Shown piece after piece: positions 7,080-15,166 of a stretch of DNA of 64,000 nt (within the stretch, counting starts at the first letter, position 1; every line of letters begins with the position of its first letter). Under the pieces are notes generated by a model. It worked only from the letters and a program-made list of their open reading frames with translations. It had not been told where the DNA came from and searched no databases. Where the stretch lies: assembly GCA_021847605.1 (NCBI GenBank), contig JAJZQN010000010.1, positions 43,649 to 107,648 of the forward strand, read 5' to 3'. A program made the position numbers and the translations under genes. The DNA is from Pseudomonadota bacterium (lineage in GTDB: Bacteria; Pseudomonadota; Alphaproteobacteria; Sphingomonadales; Sphingomonadaceae).

Positions 7080-9446
7080 ATGAAGGCTCATCACAGCATT
7101 CGTGCGCTTGCTCTGGCTTCCGTTGCTGTCACGGGGGGCGGCATGATCGCATCGCCCGCATGGGCGCAGGAAAGCGCGCCGCAGGCCGCCGCCGATGACG
7201 ATAGCGCCGCGATCGTCGTGACTGCGCGTCGCCGCGAAGAAACTTTGGTCAGCGTGCCGATCGCGGTCAGCGCCTTTTCCGGCGAAGCGCTGGAAAAGGG
7301 CGGGGCGATCGACATTACCGACCTTGCCAACGTGACCCCCAACACCACGCTGGAAGCATCGCGCGGCACCAACAGCACGCTGACCGCCTTCATCCGTGGC
7401 GTGGGGCAGCAGGACCCGGTTTCCGGTTTCGAACAGGGGGTCGGCATCTATCTGGACGACGTCTATCTGAACCGGCCGCAAGGCGCGCTGCTCGACATTT
7501 ATGATGTGGAGCGGATCGAGGTGCTGCGCGGGCCGCAGGGGACGCTCTATGGCCGCAATACAATCGGCGGCGCGGTCAAATATGTGACGAAGATGCTGCC
7601 GCAGGATTTCTCGCTCAAGGTTAAGGGCAGCTATGGCAGCTATGATCAGGCCGATGGCATCATCAGCGCGTCGGCGCCGATCGGCGACTTGGTCCGCGTG
7701 GGCGGTGCCTTTGCCCGATTGTCGCGTGGTGGCTTCGGCAAGAATCTGACCACCGGGCAGGAAAATTACAACAAAGACATCTGGGCCGGGCGCGCCACAT
7801 TCGAAATGGGCGGCTATGGCGAGCCGGTGCTGATGCGGATTACCGGCGACTATACCAAGGATAACAGCAATCCGCGCGGCGGCCATCGCCTGATCCCCGG
7901 ACAATTGTCGGGCGCCCCGGTGCTGGACGATGTGTTCGACACGCGCGGCGGGCTGGTCGATCCCAAACAATATGTGAAATCCTATGGGCTTTCCATGAAC
8001 ATCACGGCGGAACTGTCCGACGCGATCACGCTGCGGTCGATCAGCGCATGGCGCAAGGATGACAGCGCGTCGCCGATCGATTTCGATGCGCTGCCCGCCG
8101 TCGATGTCGATGTGCCGGCCTATTATTTCAACGAGCAGTTGAGCCAGGAATTCCAGCTGCTGCTGGACGCCGGGCCGTTGAAGGGCATGGTCGGCCTCTA
8201 TTATCTCGATGCGAGCGCCGACACCCTGTTCGACACCCGCATCTTCACCACGGTGCCGGGCCTGACGGCGTTCACGCAGGCCAATGTCGATACCGAAACC
8301 TATGCGATCTTCGGTGACTTCACTTATGATTTCAGTCCGAAATTCAGCGTGTCGGCGGGCGGCCGCTATACATGGGATGAGCGGCGCGCCGATATTTTGC
8401 GGCAAAATTATCTGGGCGGCGGATCGCCGGTGTTCGGCGGGGCAGGCCTGCCCTTTGGCGCGCCCAGCACCGATTTTCGCGGTTATGCCAAATATAAGAA
8501 ATTTACGCCGCGCTTCTCCGTCAGCTACAAGCCGACGCCTGACCATAATCTCTACGCCAGCTATTCGAAGGGCTTCAAGGGCGGCGGCTTCGACCCGCGC
8601 GGGGTCGGCACTAATGCGCCGGACCTGAATGGCGACGGCATCAGGCAGGACAGCGAAGTCGCCTCCTTCCTCAGCTTCCGCCCTGAACAGGTCGACAGCT
8701 ATGAGGTCGGATATAAGGGCAATTTCATGGACGGCGCGCTCTATGTGGCGGTCGCCGGTTTCTATGCCGATTATAAGGATGTGCAGATTCCCGGTTCCGT
8801 CGCCTGCACCGTCAATGTCGGCGGCACGCCCACGCCGTCCTTCTGCGGCGTCGTGTCGAATGCAGGCAAGGCGCGGTTCAAGGGGCTGGAGTTCGAAAGC
8901 AACGCCCGCCTTGGCCGCGACATATTCGCGGGCGGCGACCGGCTGAACCTGCAAACCGCGATCGGTTATATCGATGCGGAATATCGCGAATATATCGCCA
9001 ATATCGCCAGCGTGCCGACCGACGTCGCGCAGTATCGCCGGGTGCAGAACACCCCCAAATGGACGGCCAGCGGTACGCTCAGCTACAACACGCCCATCGG
9101 TGACGGCAGCCTGTATGTCGGCAGCACGGTGTCATGGCGGTCGAAAACCTATCAGTTCGAAATCCCCAACCCCTATATCGACCAGAAGGGCTATGCCCTA
9201 TGGGACGCCAGCATCGTCTATACCGCGCCCAGCGATCGATGGAGCATCGGCGTCCATGGCAAGAACATATTGGACAAGGAATATAAGACGTCGGGCTATA
9301 CCTTTGTCGCGGCCAATCCGGTGACGGGGGCGATCATCAACAATGCGTCCGGCTTCCCCACGCCCTCGCTGGGCCGGGAAGGGACGCTGACGGCTTTCTA
9401 CGGCAATCCCCGGCAGGTGTTCGTGACGGGGACGTTGAAATTTTGA
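7080..9446 (+). CDS. TonB-dependent outer-membrane receptor
   Basis: Energy-coupled uptake across the outer membrane. The 788-residue precursor begins at ATG 7080, preceded by AGGAGAGG. A signal peptide ends in SPAWA, with cleavage predicted after residue 29. A TonB-box-like stretch (AIVVTARRREE) follows, then a plug domain with GTLYGRNTIGGAVKY, and a 22-strand-type barrel ending in the aromatic VTGTLKF. No siderophore or B12 signature is obvious. Pairing with a spinster MFS transporter and TetR is typical of sphingomonad uptake of aromatic, steroid or other organic compounds, but the substrate is unknown. Confidence 0.93.
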   Translation: MKAHHSIRALALASVAVTGGGMIASPAWAQESAPQAAADDDSAAIVVTARRREETLVSVPIAVSAFSGEALEKGGAIDITDLANVTPNTTLEASRGTNSTLTAFIRGVGQQDPVSGFEQGVGIYLDDVYLNRPQGALLDIYDVERIEVLRGPQGTLYGRNTIGGAVKYVTKMLPQDFSLKVKGSYGSYDQADGIISASAPIGDLVRVGGAFARLSRGGFGKNLTTGQENYNKDIWAGRATFEMGGYGEPVLMRITGDYTKDNSNPRGGHRLIPGQLSGAPVLDDVFDTRGGLVDPKQYVKSYGLSMNITAELSDAITLRSISAWRKDDSASPIDFDALPAVDVDVPAYYFNEQLSQEFQLLLDAGPLKGMVGLYYLDASADTLFDTRIFTTVPGLTAFTQANVDTETYAIFGDFTYDFSPKFSVSAGGRYTWDERRADILRQNYLGGGSPVFGGAGLPFGAPSTDFRGYAKYKKFTPRFSVSYKPTPDHNLYASYSKGFKGGGFDPRGVGTNAPDLNGDGIRQDSEVASFLSFRPEQVDSYEVGYKGNFMDGALYVAVAGFYADYKDVQIPGSVACTVNVGGTPTPSFCGVVSNAGKARFKGLEFESNARLGRDIFAGGDRLNLQTAIGYIDAEYREYIANIASVPTDVAQYRRVQNTPKWTASGTLSYNTPIGDGSLYVGSTVSWRSKTYQFEIPNPYIDQKGYALWDASIVYTAPSDRWSIGVHGKNILDKEYKTSGYTFVAANPVTGAIINNASGFPTPSLGREGTLTAFYGNPRQVFVTGTLKF

Positions 9447-9461
9447 TCGTCGGTTTTAAAT

Positions 9462-9529
9462 CCGTTCGTTTCGAGCGAAGTCGAGAAACATTGTGCTGGA
9501 CACTTCTCGACTACGCTCGAAGCGAACGG
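9462..9529. repeat. Dispersed palindromic repeat, family A (copy 1)
   Basis: Two 26-base arms (9462-9487 and 9504-9529) match as an inverted repeat at 24 of 26 positions. The core is TTTCGAGCGAAGTCGAGAA. The same unit recurs at 10808-10877 and, as a half copy, at 26507-26534. It lies between the receptor and MFS genes, 16 bases after the stop, and can form a long hairpin without a T-run. Confidence 0.85.
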
Positions 9530-9546
9530 GCGTTTAAGAGGACGGC

Positions 9547-10797
9547 ATGACCGACCGAACTACCTCCCCCGCATATCGTGGTGTCGTGCTGGCGATGCTG
9601 CTGCTGGTCTATACGTTCAACTTTCTCGACCGGCAGATTCTCGGCATCCTGGCCGGGCCGATCAAGGCGGAGTTGCACCTCACAGATACGCAGCTTGGCG
9701 CATTGGGCGGCATCGCCTTTGCGCTGCTTTATTCGACGCTGGCGATTCCGCTGGCGTTGCTGGCGGACAGGACCAGCCGGACATGGGTGATCACCGTCAG
9801 TCTGGCGGTGTGGAGCGGCTTTACCGCGCTGTGCGGGGTAGCGGGCAATTTTATGCAGATGTTCCTGTTCCGCATCGGCGTGGGCGTGGGGGAGGCAGGT
9901 GGCGTCGCGCCATCCTATGCCGTGATTTCCGACTATTTTCCGCAGCATCAGCGGGCGCGGGCGCTTTCCATCTATTCGCTGGGCATTCCGCTGGGTTCAG
10001 CGGGCGGTGTGTTGCTGGGCGGGTATATCGCACAGACGGTAGAGTGGCGAACGGCCTTTATCGCGGTGGGGATCATGGGCCTTATCATCGCGCCGATCTT
10101 TCGGCTGGTGGTGCGTGAGCCGAAGCGGCCGGTACTGGCGGGGGACGCGGTGCCGGTCAGCGCGGTGTTCGGCATATTGGCGGCCAAGCGCAGCTTCTGG
10201 ATGTTGGCGTTGGGCGCGGCGTGCAGTTCGATGTGCGGCTATGGCGTCGCCTTCTGGCTGCCCAGTCTGCTGATGCGCAGCTTTGGCCTCGACATATTGG
10301 GAGCGGGGCAGTTTCTGGGCGGATTGCTGCTGATCGGTGGGGTGGCGGGCGTGCTGCTGGGCGGATGGCTGGGCGATCGCATGGGCAATGGCGACCGGGC
10401 CTATTATGCCTGGGTGCCGGCGGTCAGCTATGTGATCGGCATGCCCTTGTTCGTGGTGGGCGTGCTGTCGTCCAGCGTGAGCTTCGCCTTCGCCCTGTTC
10501 CTGATCCCGCAGGCGCTGGTCTATGTCTGGCTGGGTCCGGTACTGACCGCAGTGCAGCATCTGGTGCCGCCGCATATGCGGGCGAGCGCGGCGGCGACGT
10601 TTTTGCTGATCAACAATCTGGTGGGGTTGGGCCTTGGCTCATGGAGCGTGGGGGCGTTGTCCGACGCGCTGACGCCGACCTATGGGGTGGAGGCTTTGCG
10701 CTATGCGATCGTTGCGGCGCTGGGCTTTTATTTGCTCGCCGGGCTGTTCATGGCGCTGGCCGGGAAGGCGCTGCGTAAGGATTGGGTGTCAGCATAG
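9547..10797 (+). CDS. MFS transporter, spinster-like family
   Basis: A 416-residue inner-membrane protein with about 12 hydrophobic segments. It has the spinster-type opening (YTFNFLDRQILGILAGPIKAEL), an MFS loop motif (LADRTSRTWV), and GVGVGEAGGVAPSYAVISDYFP in segment 4. It probably moves the compound brought in by the upstream TonB receptor across the inner membrane. AGAGGA lies before the ATG at 9547. The substrate is not identifiable. Confidence 0.9.
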   Translation: MTDRTTSPAYRGVVLAMLLLVYTFNFLDRQILGILAGPIKAELHLTDTQLGALGGIAFALLYSTLAIPLALLADRTSRTWVITVSLAVWSGFTALCGVAGNFMQMFLFRIGVGVGEAGGVAPSYAVISDYFPQHQRARALSIYSLGIPLGSAGGVLLGGYIAQTVEWRTAFIAVGIMGLIIAPIFRLVVREPKRPVLAGDAVPVSAVFGILAAKRSFWMLALGAACSSMCGYGVAFWLPSLLMRSFGLDILGAGQFLGGLLLIGGVAGVLLGGWLGDRMGNGDRAYYAWVPAVSYVIGMPLFVVGVLSSSVSFAFALFLIPQALVYVWLGPVLTAVQHLVPPHMRASAAATFLLINNLVGLGLGSWSVGALSDALTPTYGVEALRYAIVAALGFYLLAGLFMALAGKALRKDWVSA

Positions 10798-10807
10798 CGA
10801 CTAACAT

Positions 10808-10877
10808 CCGTTCGTTTCGAGCGAAGTCGAGAAACGGCCAGCGCGGCGCTTCACGCTTCTCGACACGCTCGAAGCGA
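10808..10877. repeat. Dispersed palindromic repeat, family A (copy 2)
   Basis: The left arm at 10808-10833 is identical to the left arm of copy 1. The shorter right arm at 10857-10877 (TTCTCGACACGCTCGAAGCGA) is its inverted partner. It fills the gap between the MFS gene and convergent prfC and may act as a two-way terminator. Confidence 0.8.
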
Positions 10878-10882
10878 TACTT

Positions 10883-12460
10883 CTACCGTTCCTTGGTGGC
10901 GCTGAACTTCACCTTGGGGTGGCGTTCCTGCTGGTAGCCGATGTCCCAGGCGCTCTTGGCCATGAAGACCAGATTGCCGTCGCGGTCCTTGGCCATGTTG
11001 GCGCCATTATAGGAGACGAGATCCTTGATCGCGGCATCGTCGCCGCTGATCCAGCGAGCGGTGTCGAACGGCGACTGTTCCAGCCCGGCGGCGACCTTAT
11101 ATTCCGCATCGAGGCGTGAGATCAGCACTTCAAGCTGAAGCTGTCCCACGACGCCGACAATCCAGTTGCTGCCGATTTCGGGGTAGAAGACCTGAATGAC
11201 GCCTTCTTCGGACAGGTCGTCCAGCGCCTTGCGAAGCTGTTTGGTCTTGGTCGGGTCTTTCAATTGCACGCGGCGCAATATTTCCGGCGCAAAATTGGGC
11301 AGGCCGGTGAAGCGCAGCCCGGGCTTTTCGCTGAGCGTGTCGCCCACGCGCAGCGCGCCATGATTGGGGATGCCGATGATGTCGCCGGGGAAAGCCTCGT
11401 CCGCCAGTTCGCGATCCTGCGCAAAGAAGAGGATGGGCGAATGGACGGCCAGCGCCTTGCCCGATCCACTGGGCGTCAGCTTCATGCCGCGTTTGAACTT
11501 GCCGGAGACAAGCCGCATGAAGGCGATGCGGTCACGGTGCATCGGGTCCATATTCGCCTGAACCTTGAAGATGAAGCCGGTGACTTCGCTCTGGTCGGGT
11601 TCGACGGCGGCCGGTTCGGCCGGTTGTGGGCGGGGCGAGGGGGCGTGGGCGGACAGGGCGTCGATCAGTTCGGTGACGCCGAACAATTTGAGCGCCGATC
11701 CGAAATAGACCGGGGTGAGATCGCCGGCGCGGTAGCGGTCATGGTCGAATTCGGCATAGCCGCCCTGCGCCAGTTCCGCCTCTTCACGCAGTTTTTCGAG
11801 CGCGCGAGCCGACAGATGATCGGCCAGCTTGGGATCGTCGAGGCCGTCGAACTGGTGACGGGTGCCGTCAAATTCCTTGGACGGGCCGACCGGCTGCATC
11901 AGGCGGTTGGTGGCGAAGTCGTAAATGCCCTCAAACTCGCCGCCCATGCCGGCGGGCCAGCTCATGGGGCAGACATCGAGTTGCAACTGGTCGGCGACTT
12001 CATCGAGCAGGCCGAAGACTTCGCGCCCTTCGCGATCCACCTTGTTGACGAAGGTGATGATGGGCAGGTTGCGCAGACGGCACACCTCGAACAGTTTGCG
12101 CGTCTGCGGCTCGATACCCTTGGCCGCGTCTATTACCATGACGGCGCTGTCGACGGCGGTCAGCGTGCGATAGGTGTCCTCGCTGAAATCCTCGTGGCCC
12201 GGCGTGTCGAGCAGGTTGAAGGTGATCGTCTCGCCATCGCGGGTCCGCTCGAACGTCATGACCGACGAGGTGACGGAAATGCCGCGCTGTTGCTCAATCT
12301 TCATCCAGTCGGACCGGGCGCGGCGATTGGCACCGCGCGCCTTCACCTCACCGGCGAGGTGGATGGCGCCGCCTTCCAGCAGCAGCTTTTCGGTCAGCGT
12401 GGTCTTACCGGCGTCCGGGTGGGAAATGATCGCGAAGGTGCGGCGGGATGGAATGGTCAT
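10883..12460 (-). CDS. prfC: Peptide chain release factor 3
   Basis: GTPase that recycles release factors 1 and 2 from the ribosome. The 525-residue protein shows the G1 loop SHPDAGKTT (about residues 13-21), the effector stretch QQRGISVTSSV, G3 DTPGHEDFSEDTYR and G4 NKVDREGREVFG. The RF3-type domains II and III follow, and the C-terminus is rich in charged residues. Length matches the family. It is a single gene between a dispersed repeat and an inverted-repeat element. Confidence 0.95.
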   Translation of the reverse strand: MTIPSRRTFAIISHPDAGKTTLTEKLLLEGGAIHLAGEVKARGANRRARSDWMKIEQQRGISVTSSVMTFERTRDGETITFNLLDTPGHEDFSEDTYRTLTAVDSAVMVIDAAKGIEPQTRKLFEVCRLRNLPIITFVNKVDREGREVFGLLDEVADQLQLDVCPMSWPAGMGGEFEGIYDFATNRLMQPVGPSKEFDGTRHQFDGLDDPKLADHLSARALEKLREEAELAQGGYAEFDHDRYRAGDLTPVYFGSALKLFGVTELIDALSAHAPSPRPQPAEPAAVEPDQSEVTGFIFKVQANMDPMHRDRIAFMRLVSGKFKRGMKLTPSGSGKALAVHSPILFFAQDRELADEAFPGDIIGIPNHGALRVGDTLSEKPGLRFTGLPNFAPEILRRVQLKDPTKTKQLRKALDDLSEEGVIQVFYPEIGSNWIVGVVGQLQLEVLISRLDAEYKVAAGLEQSPFDTARWISGDDAAIKDLVSYNGANMAKDRDGNLVFMAKSAWDIGYQQERHPKVKFSATKER

Positions 12461-12479
12461 CTAATCAGTCATTCTAAAT

Positions 12480-12569
12480 CGTCATCCCCGCGCAGGCGGG
12501 GATCCATCTCCTGACCATGCGTCAAGAGGTGGGGTTGGGAAATGGATTCCCGCCTACGCGGGAATGACG
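12480..12569. repeat. Dispersed palindromic repeat, family B
   Basis: Arms of 28 bases at 12480-12507 and 12542-12569 are inverted copies with three mismatches. The core is of the CCCCGCGCAGGCGGGGAT / ATTCCCGCCTACGCGGGAAT type, a layout seen in many proteobacterial intergenic repeats. An eight-A run follows the right arm. It sits between the prfC start and the stop of the next upstream minus-strand gene. Confidence 0.8.
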
Positions 12570-12583
12570 AAAAAAAATAGGGG

Positions 12584-13465
12584 TCAGTCGATCAGCGTCA
12601 CGTCCATGCGGAAGCTGCGCGCGTCGCCGGGCAGCAGGGTCATGATGCCCTGCTTGGCCCAGACATCGCCGTCGAACCCGACCAGATCGGCCATGCCCGC
12701 CCAGGGTTCAACGCACAGATAATGGGCGCCGGGCTTTTGCCAAAGGCCCAGCCATGGCGTGTCGGGGAAATCGATCCGCAGGCGCGGCCGGCCCGGTACG
12801 CCCCATGTCAGCGACCGGCTTTTGAGATCGTCCCAGATCAGCGCGTCCCCTTCGAACATGGCATGGGTCGGCGTCAGTGTGTCGCCCTCGACCGGCGAGG
12901 GGAAGGTTTCGCGGGCGATGAGGCCGGGTTCGTCGCCCACTTTGCGGATGGGGGCAGGCTCGGGCTTTTCGAAGATCACGCGATGATCCTCGATGCCGCC
13001 GCCATAGGGCAAAGGCCAGGCGAAGGCGGGGTGATAGCCGAAGGAGAAGGGCATGGGCGCCTCCCCCCGGTTGGTGACGGTGGCAGTCATGCGCAGGGTG
13101 GCGCCTTCGATCGCGAACGCCATGTCGAGGCGGAAGTTGAAGGGATAGGCGGCGCGGCTTTCCTCATCGGCCTCCAGTCGCAGCAGCAGGCTGACGTCGC
13201 TCTGCTCCACCGGCGCGAAGGGTTTGCGCCGAGCAAAGCCATGCTGCGCCATCGGATAATCCCGTCCGTCGAGCCGATAGATGTCGCCGCGCGACCGACC
13301 GACAAAGGGGAAGAGCAGGGGGGCGTGGCCGGTCCACCATTGCGGGTCGGCGTCGGTCATGAGCTGCCGTCCCTGCGCATCGGTCAGCGACCAGAGTTCC
13401 GCGCCTAGCGGATCGATGCTGGCGGACAAGGCGGGTGAGGCGATGGAAAGATGCGCGTCGGACAT
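12584..13465 (-). CDS. Aldose 1-epimerase family protein
   Basis: A 293-residue galactose-mutarotase-like beta-sandwich protein. Visible features are PLGAELWSLTDAQGRQLM at the N-terminus, HGFARRKPF with the conserved His-Gly-Phe-Ar, FSFGYHPAFAWPL with the second His, and CVEPWAGMADL with the catalytic Glu. It resembles the LacX/YeaD-like subgroup more than GalM. It probably interconverts sugar anomers, substrate unknown. The start is ATG 13465 (MSDAHLSIASPAL); longer in-frame versions read low-complexity sequence. Confidence 0.85.
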   Translation of the reverse strand: MSDAHLSIASPALSASIDPLGAELWSLTDAQGRQLMTDADPQWWTGHAPLLFPFVGRSRGDIYRLDGRDYPMAQHGFARRKPFAPVEQSDVSLLLRLEADEESRAAYPFNFRLDMAFAIEGATLRMTATVTNRGEAPMPFSFGYHPAFAWPLPYGGGIEDHRVIFEKPEPAPIRKVGDEPGLIARETFPSPVEGDTLTPTHAMFEGDALIWDDLKSRSLTWGVPGRPRLRIDFPDTPWLGLWQKPGAHYLCVEPWAGMADLVGFDGDVWAKQGIMTLLPGDARSFRMDVTLID

Positions 13466-13595
13466 GGGAAGGATCGGCCTCCGGCTGGACAGGGACGTCC
13501 GGCTTAGCCTGCCCGGTCGGCGCTGTCTTCCCTCCCAATCGTTTCGGAAGGGAACCGAAGGCTGTGCCGCAGGTTTTCTGCGCGGGAGACACATC

Positions 13596-14102
13596 ATGAA
13601 ATCGATCACCACCACCCTTGTCCTTGCGCTGATGCTGCCCGGTGCGGCGATGGCGCAGCAATCTTCGCAGCAGGAAGAGCAAAAGCCGAAAAACGGCACC
13701 TTCGATCAGGCCGGGAAAATCGCGACTCAGCCGGCGCGGGACGTCGGCATCGACAAGGAAGAGATACCCCCCGTGCTGACCAAGGCGGTCGAAAATCCCT
13801 ATGCCGCGCCGCCGTCGCGCACATGCAAGGGACTGAAAGCCTCGCTTGGTGAATTGAACGCCGTGCTGGGCGACGATTTCACCGTGGGTAAGGAAGCGAA
13901 CGAGAATCGCACCGGCAAGATTGCCTCTGCGGTGGGCAAGACGGTGGTCAATTCGCTGATCCCGTTCCGGGGGCTGGTGCGCGAGATCAGCGGCGCAGCC
14001 CCGGCCGAGCGGCGCTTGCAGACGGCGGTGACGGCGGGGATCGCCCGGCGTGGCTATCTGCGCGGATTAGCGGCGGCCAAGGGATGCAAGGTTACTGGTT
14101 AA
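13596..14102 (+). CDS. Secreted protein of unknown function
   Basis: A 168-residue precursor with a clear signal peptide (MKSITTTLVLALMLPGAAMA, cleaved before QQSSQQEEQ), so it is probably periplasmic. The mature part starts Gln- and Lys-rich and contains TQPARDVGIDKEEIPPVL, two cysteines (TCKGLK and GCKVTG at the end) that could form a disulfide, and a possible hydrophobic hairpin around SLIPFRGLVREISGA. I do not recognise a family. It diverges from the epimerase gene, with a 130-base shared promoter region, and lies upstream of sufE. Confidence 0.8.
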   Translation: MKSITTTLVLALMLPGAAMAQQSSQQEEQKPKNGTFDQAGKIATQPARDVGIDKEEIPPVLTKAVENPYAAPPSRTCKGLKASLGELNAVLGDDFTVGKEANENRTGKIASAVGKTVVNSLIPFRGLVREISGAAPAERRLQTAVTAGIARRGYLRGLAAAKGCKVTG

Positions 14103-14143
14103 ATCCCGCTTTCGTCCATGGCATTTGGCCCTATATGGCGGGC

Positions 14144-14569
14144 ATGACCGACATGCCCGCCCCGATGCCTGCTCTGGCCGACCTTCAGGAAGAATATGAA
14201 TTTCTGGATGCGGATGACCGCTATCGCCTGTTGATCGATCTGGGGCGTGGGCTGGAGGACATGCCCGATCCGCTCAAGACCGACACCACGCTGGTGCGCG
14301 GCTGTTCGGCGGCGGTGTGGGTCTATCCTACCGTGCTGGATGACGGGCGGCTGCATTTTCTGGCCGACAGCAATGCCGCGATCACCAAGGGGATCATCGC
14401 CCTCGTCCTGCTGACGGTGCAGGACAAGGCGCCCGGCGAGATCGTGGCGGCCGACATTGAAGGGGCGCTGGCGCCCTTCGACCTCAAGAATCAACTCAGT
14501 TCCAACCGGACGCAGGGCATTCCCAACATGATCGCGCTCATCCGCGAGACGGCTGCTCGCTACGCCTGA
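14144..14569 (+). CDS. sufE: Cysteine desulfuration protein SufE
   Basis: Sulfur acceptor for the SufS cysteine desulfurase in iron-sulfur cluster assembly. The 141-residue protein carries the persulfide cysteine C54 in VRGCSAAVWV, and GIPNMIALIRE at the C-terminus. I start at ATG 14144 (MTDMPAPMPALADLQEEYEF), which fits the family; an upstream in-frame ATG at 14084 overlaps the preceding gene. sufE lies 5 kb from the suf operon, which itself has sufS but no sufE, so the two presumably work together. Confidence 0.92.
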   Translation: MTDMPAPMPALADLQEEYEFLDADDRYRLLIDLGRGLEDMPDPLKTDTTLVRGCSAAVWVYPTVLDDGRLHFLADSNAAITKGIIALVLLTVQDKAPGEIVAADIEGALAPFDLKNQLSSNRTQGIPNMIALIRETAARYA

Positions 14570-14628
14570 CGAAACCCGAAAGCGGCCTCGACCGTTATCC
14601 TTCCGTAATCAGAGGAAGGAGAAGCGCG

Positions 14629-15123
14629 ATGCGCGCCATATGGATCATAGCGGGGCTGGCCATGACCGCCGCCTGTTCGGAAAAACCGGCTGAGCCGACC
14701 CAGCGCGAGCAGATCGGCCATGTCTGGAAATATGAGACGGCCGAAAATTCGACCGCCAAGGTCGCCTATATCGGCAGCGCCAACAGCGTGCAGACGATGA
14801 CCGCGCCTGATACTTTTTCGGTGCTGCTGGTCCAGCCGCTGAAAGAAGGCGGCGCCGATGTGACGGTGAAGCTGGTGGGTGCGCCCTTTACCTGTGACCT
14901 GTCCGACTGTCGCGTCACCGCCACGACCGACGATGGCAAGGCCCATGAGTGGAAGGGACGCATGGCGACCAATGATGATGGTATCGCCATATTGCCGTCA
15001 CAGGATGCCTATGACGTGATCCGCAAGGCGAAGAGCGTCAAGGTCGATCTGGTGGTGGACGGCAAGGAGAAGACCGCGCCGTTCCAGTTCGATGTCGCGG
15101 GACTGGATCTGAAGAAAAGCTGA
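14629..15123 (+). CDS. Putative lipoprotein of unknown function
   Basis: A 164-residue precursor with a short signal and lipobox MTAAC (lipidated Cys about residue 16), so it is membrane-anchored. The mature domain is beta-rich, with two close cysteines (FTCDLSDCRV) and repeated charged strands. No family is recognised. AAGGAG precedes the ATG at 14629. It converges on ggt. Confidence 0.8.
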   Translation: MRAIWIIAGLAMTAACSEKPAEPTQREQIGHVWKYETAENSTAKVAYIGSANSVQTMTAPDTFSVLLVQPLKEGGADVTVKLVGAPFTCDLSDCRVTATTDDGKAHEWKGRMATNDDGIAILPSQDAYDVIRKAKSVKVDLVVDGKEKTAPFQFDVAGLDLKKS

Positions 15124-15131
15124 TGAGAATG

Positions 15132-15156
15132 CGGCGGGGACGCACAATCCCCGCCG
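15132..15156. terminator. Hairpin between convergent genes
   Basis: CGGCGGGGA at 15132-15140 pairs with TCCCCGCCG at 15148-15156 across a 7-base loop, in the 43-base gap between the lipoprotein gene and ggt. A perfect 9-bp stem at a convergent junction suggests a shared terminator, although the T-run is poor. Confidence 0.5.
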
Positions 15157-15166
15157 TACTTCGCCC

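Noticed and set aside
7011..8954. Long minus-strand open frame opposite the TonB receptor
   Set aside because: The receptor frame has signal peptide, TonB box, plug and barrel motifs; the opposite frame is a codon-bias artefact.
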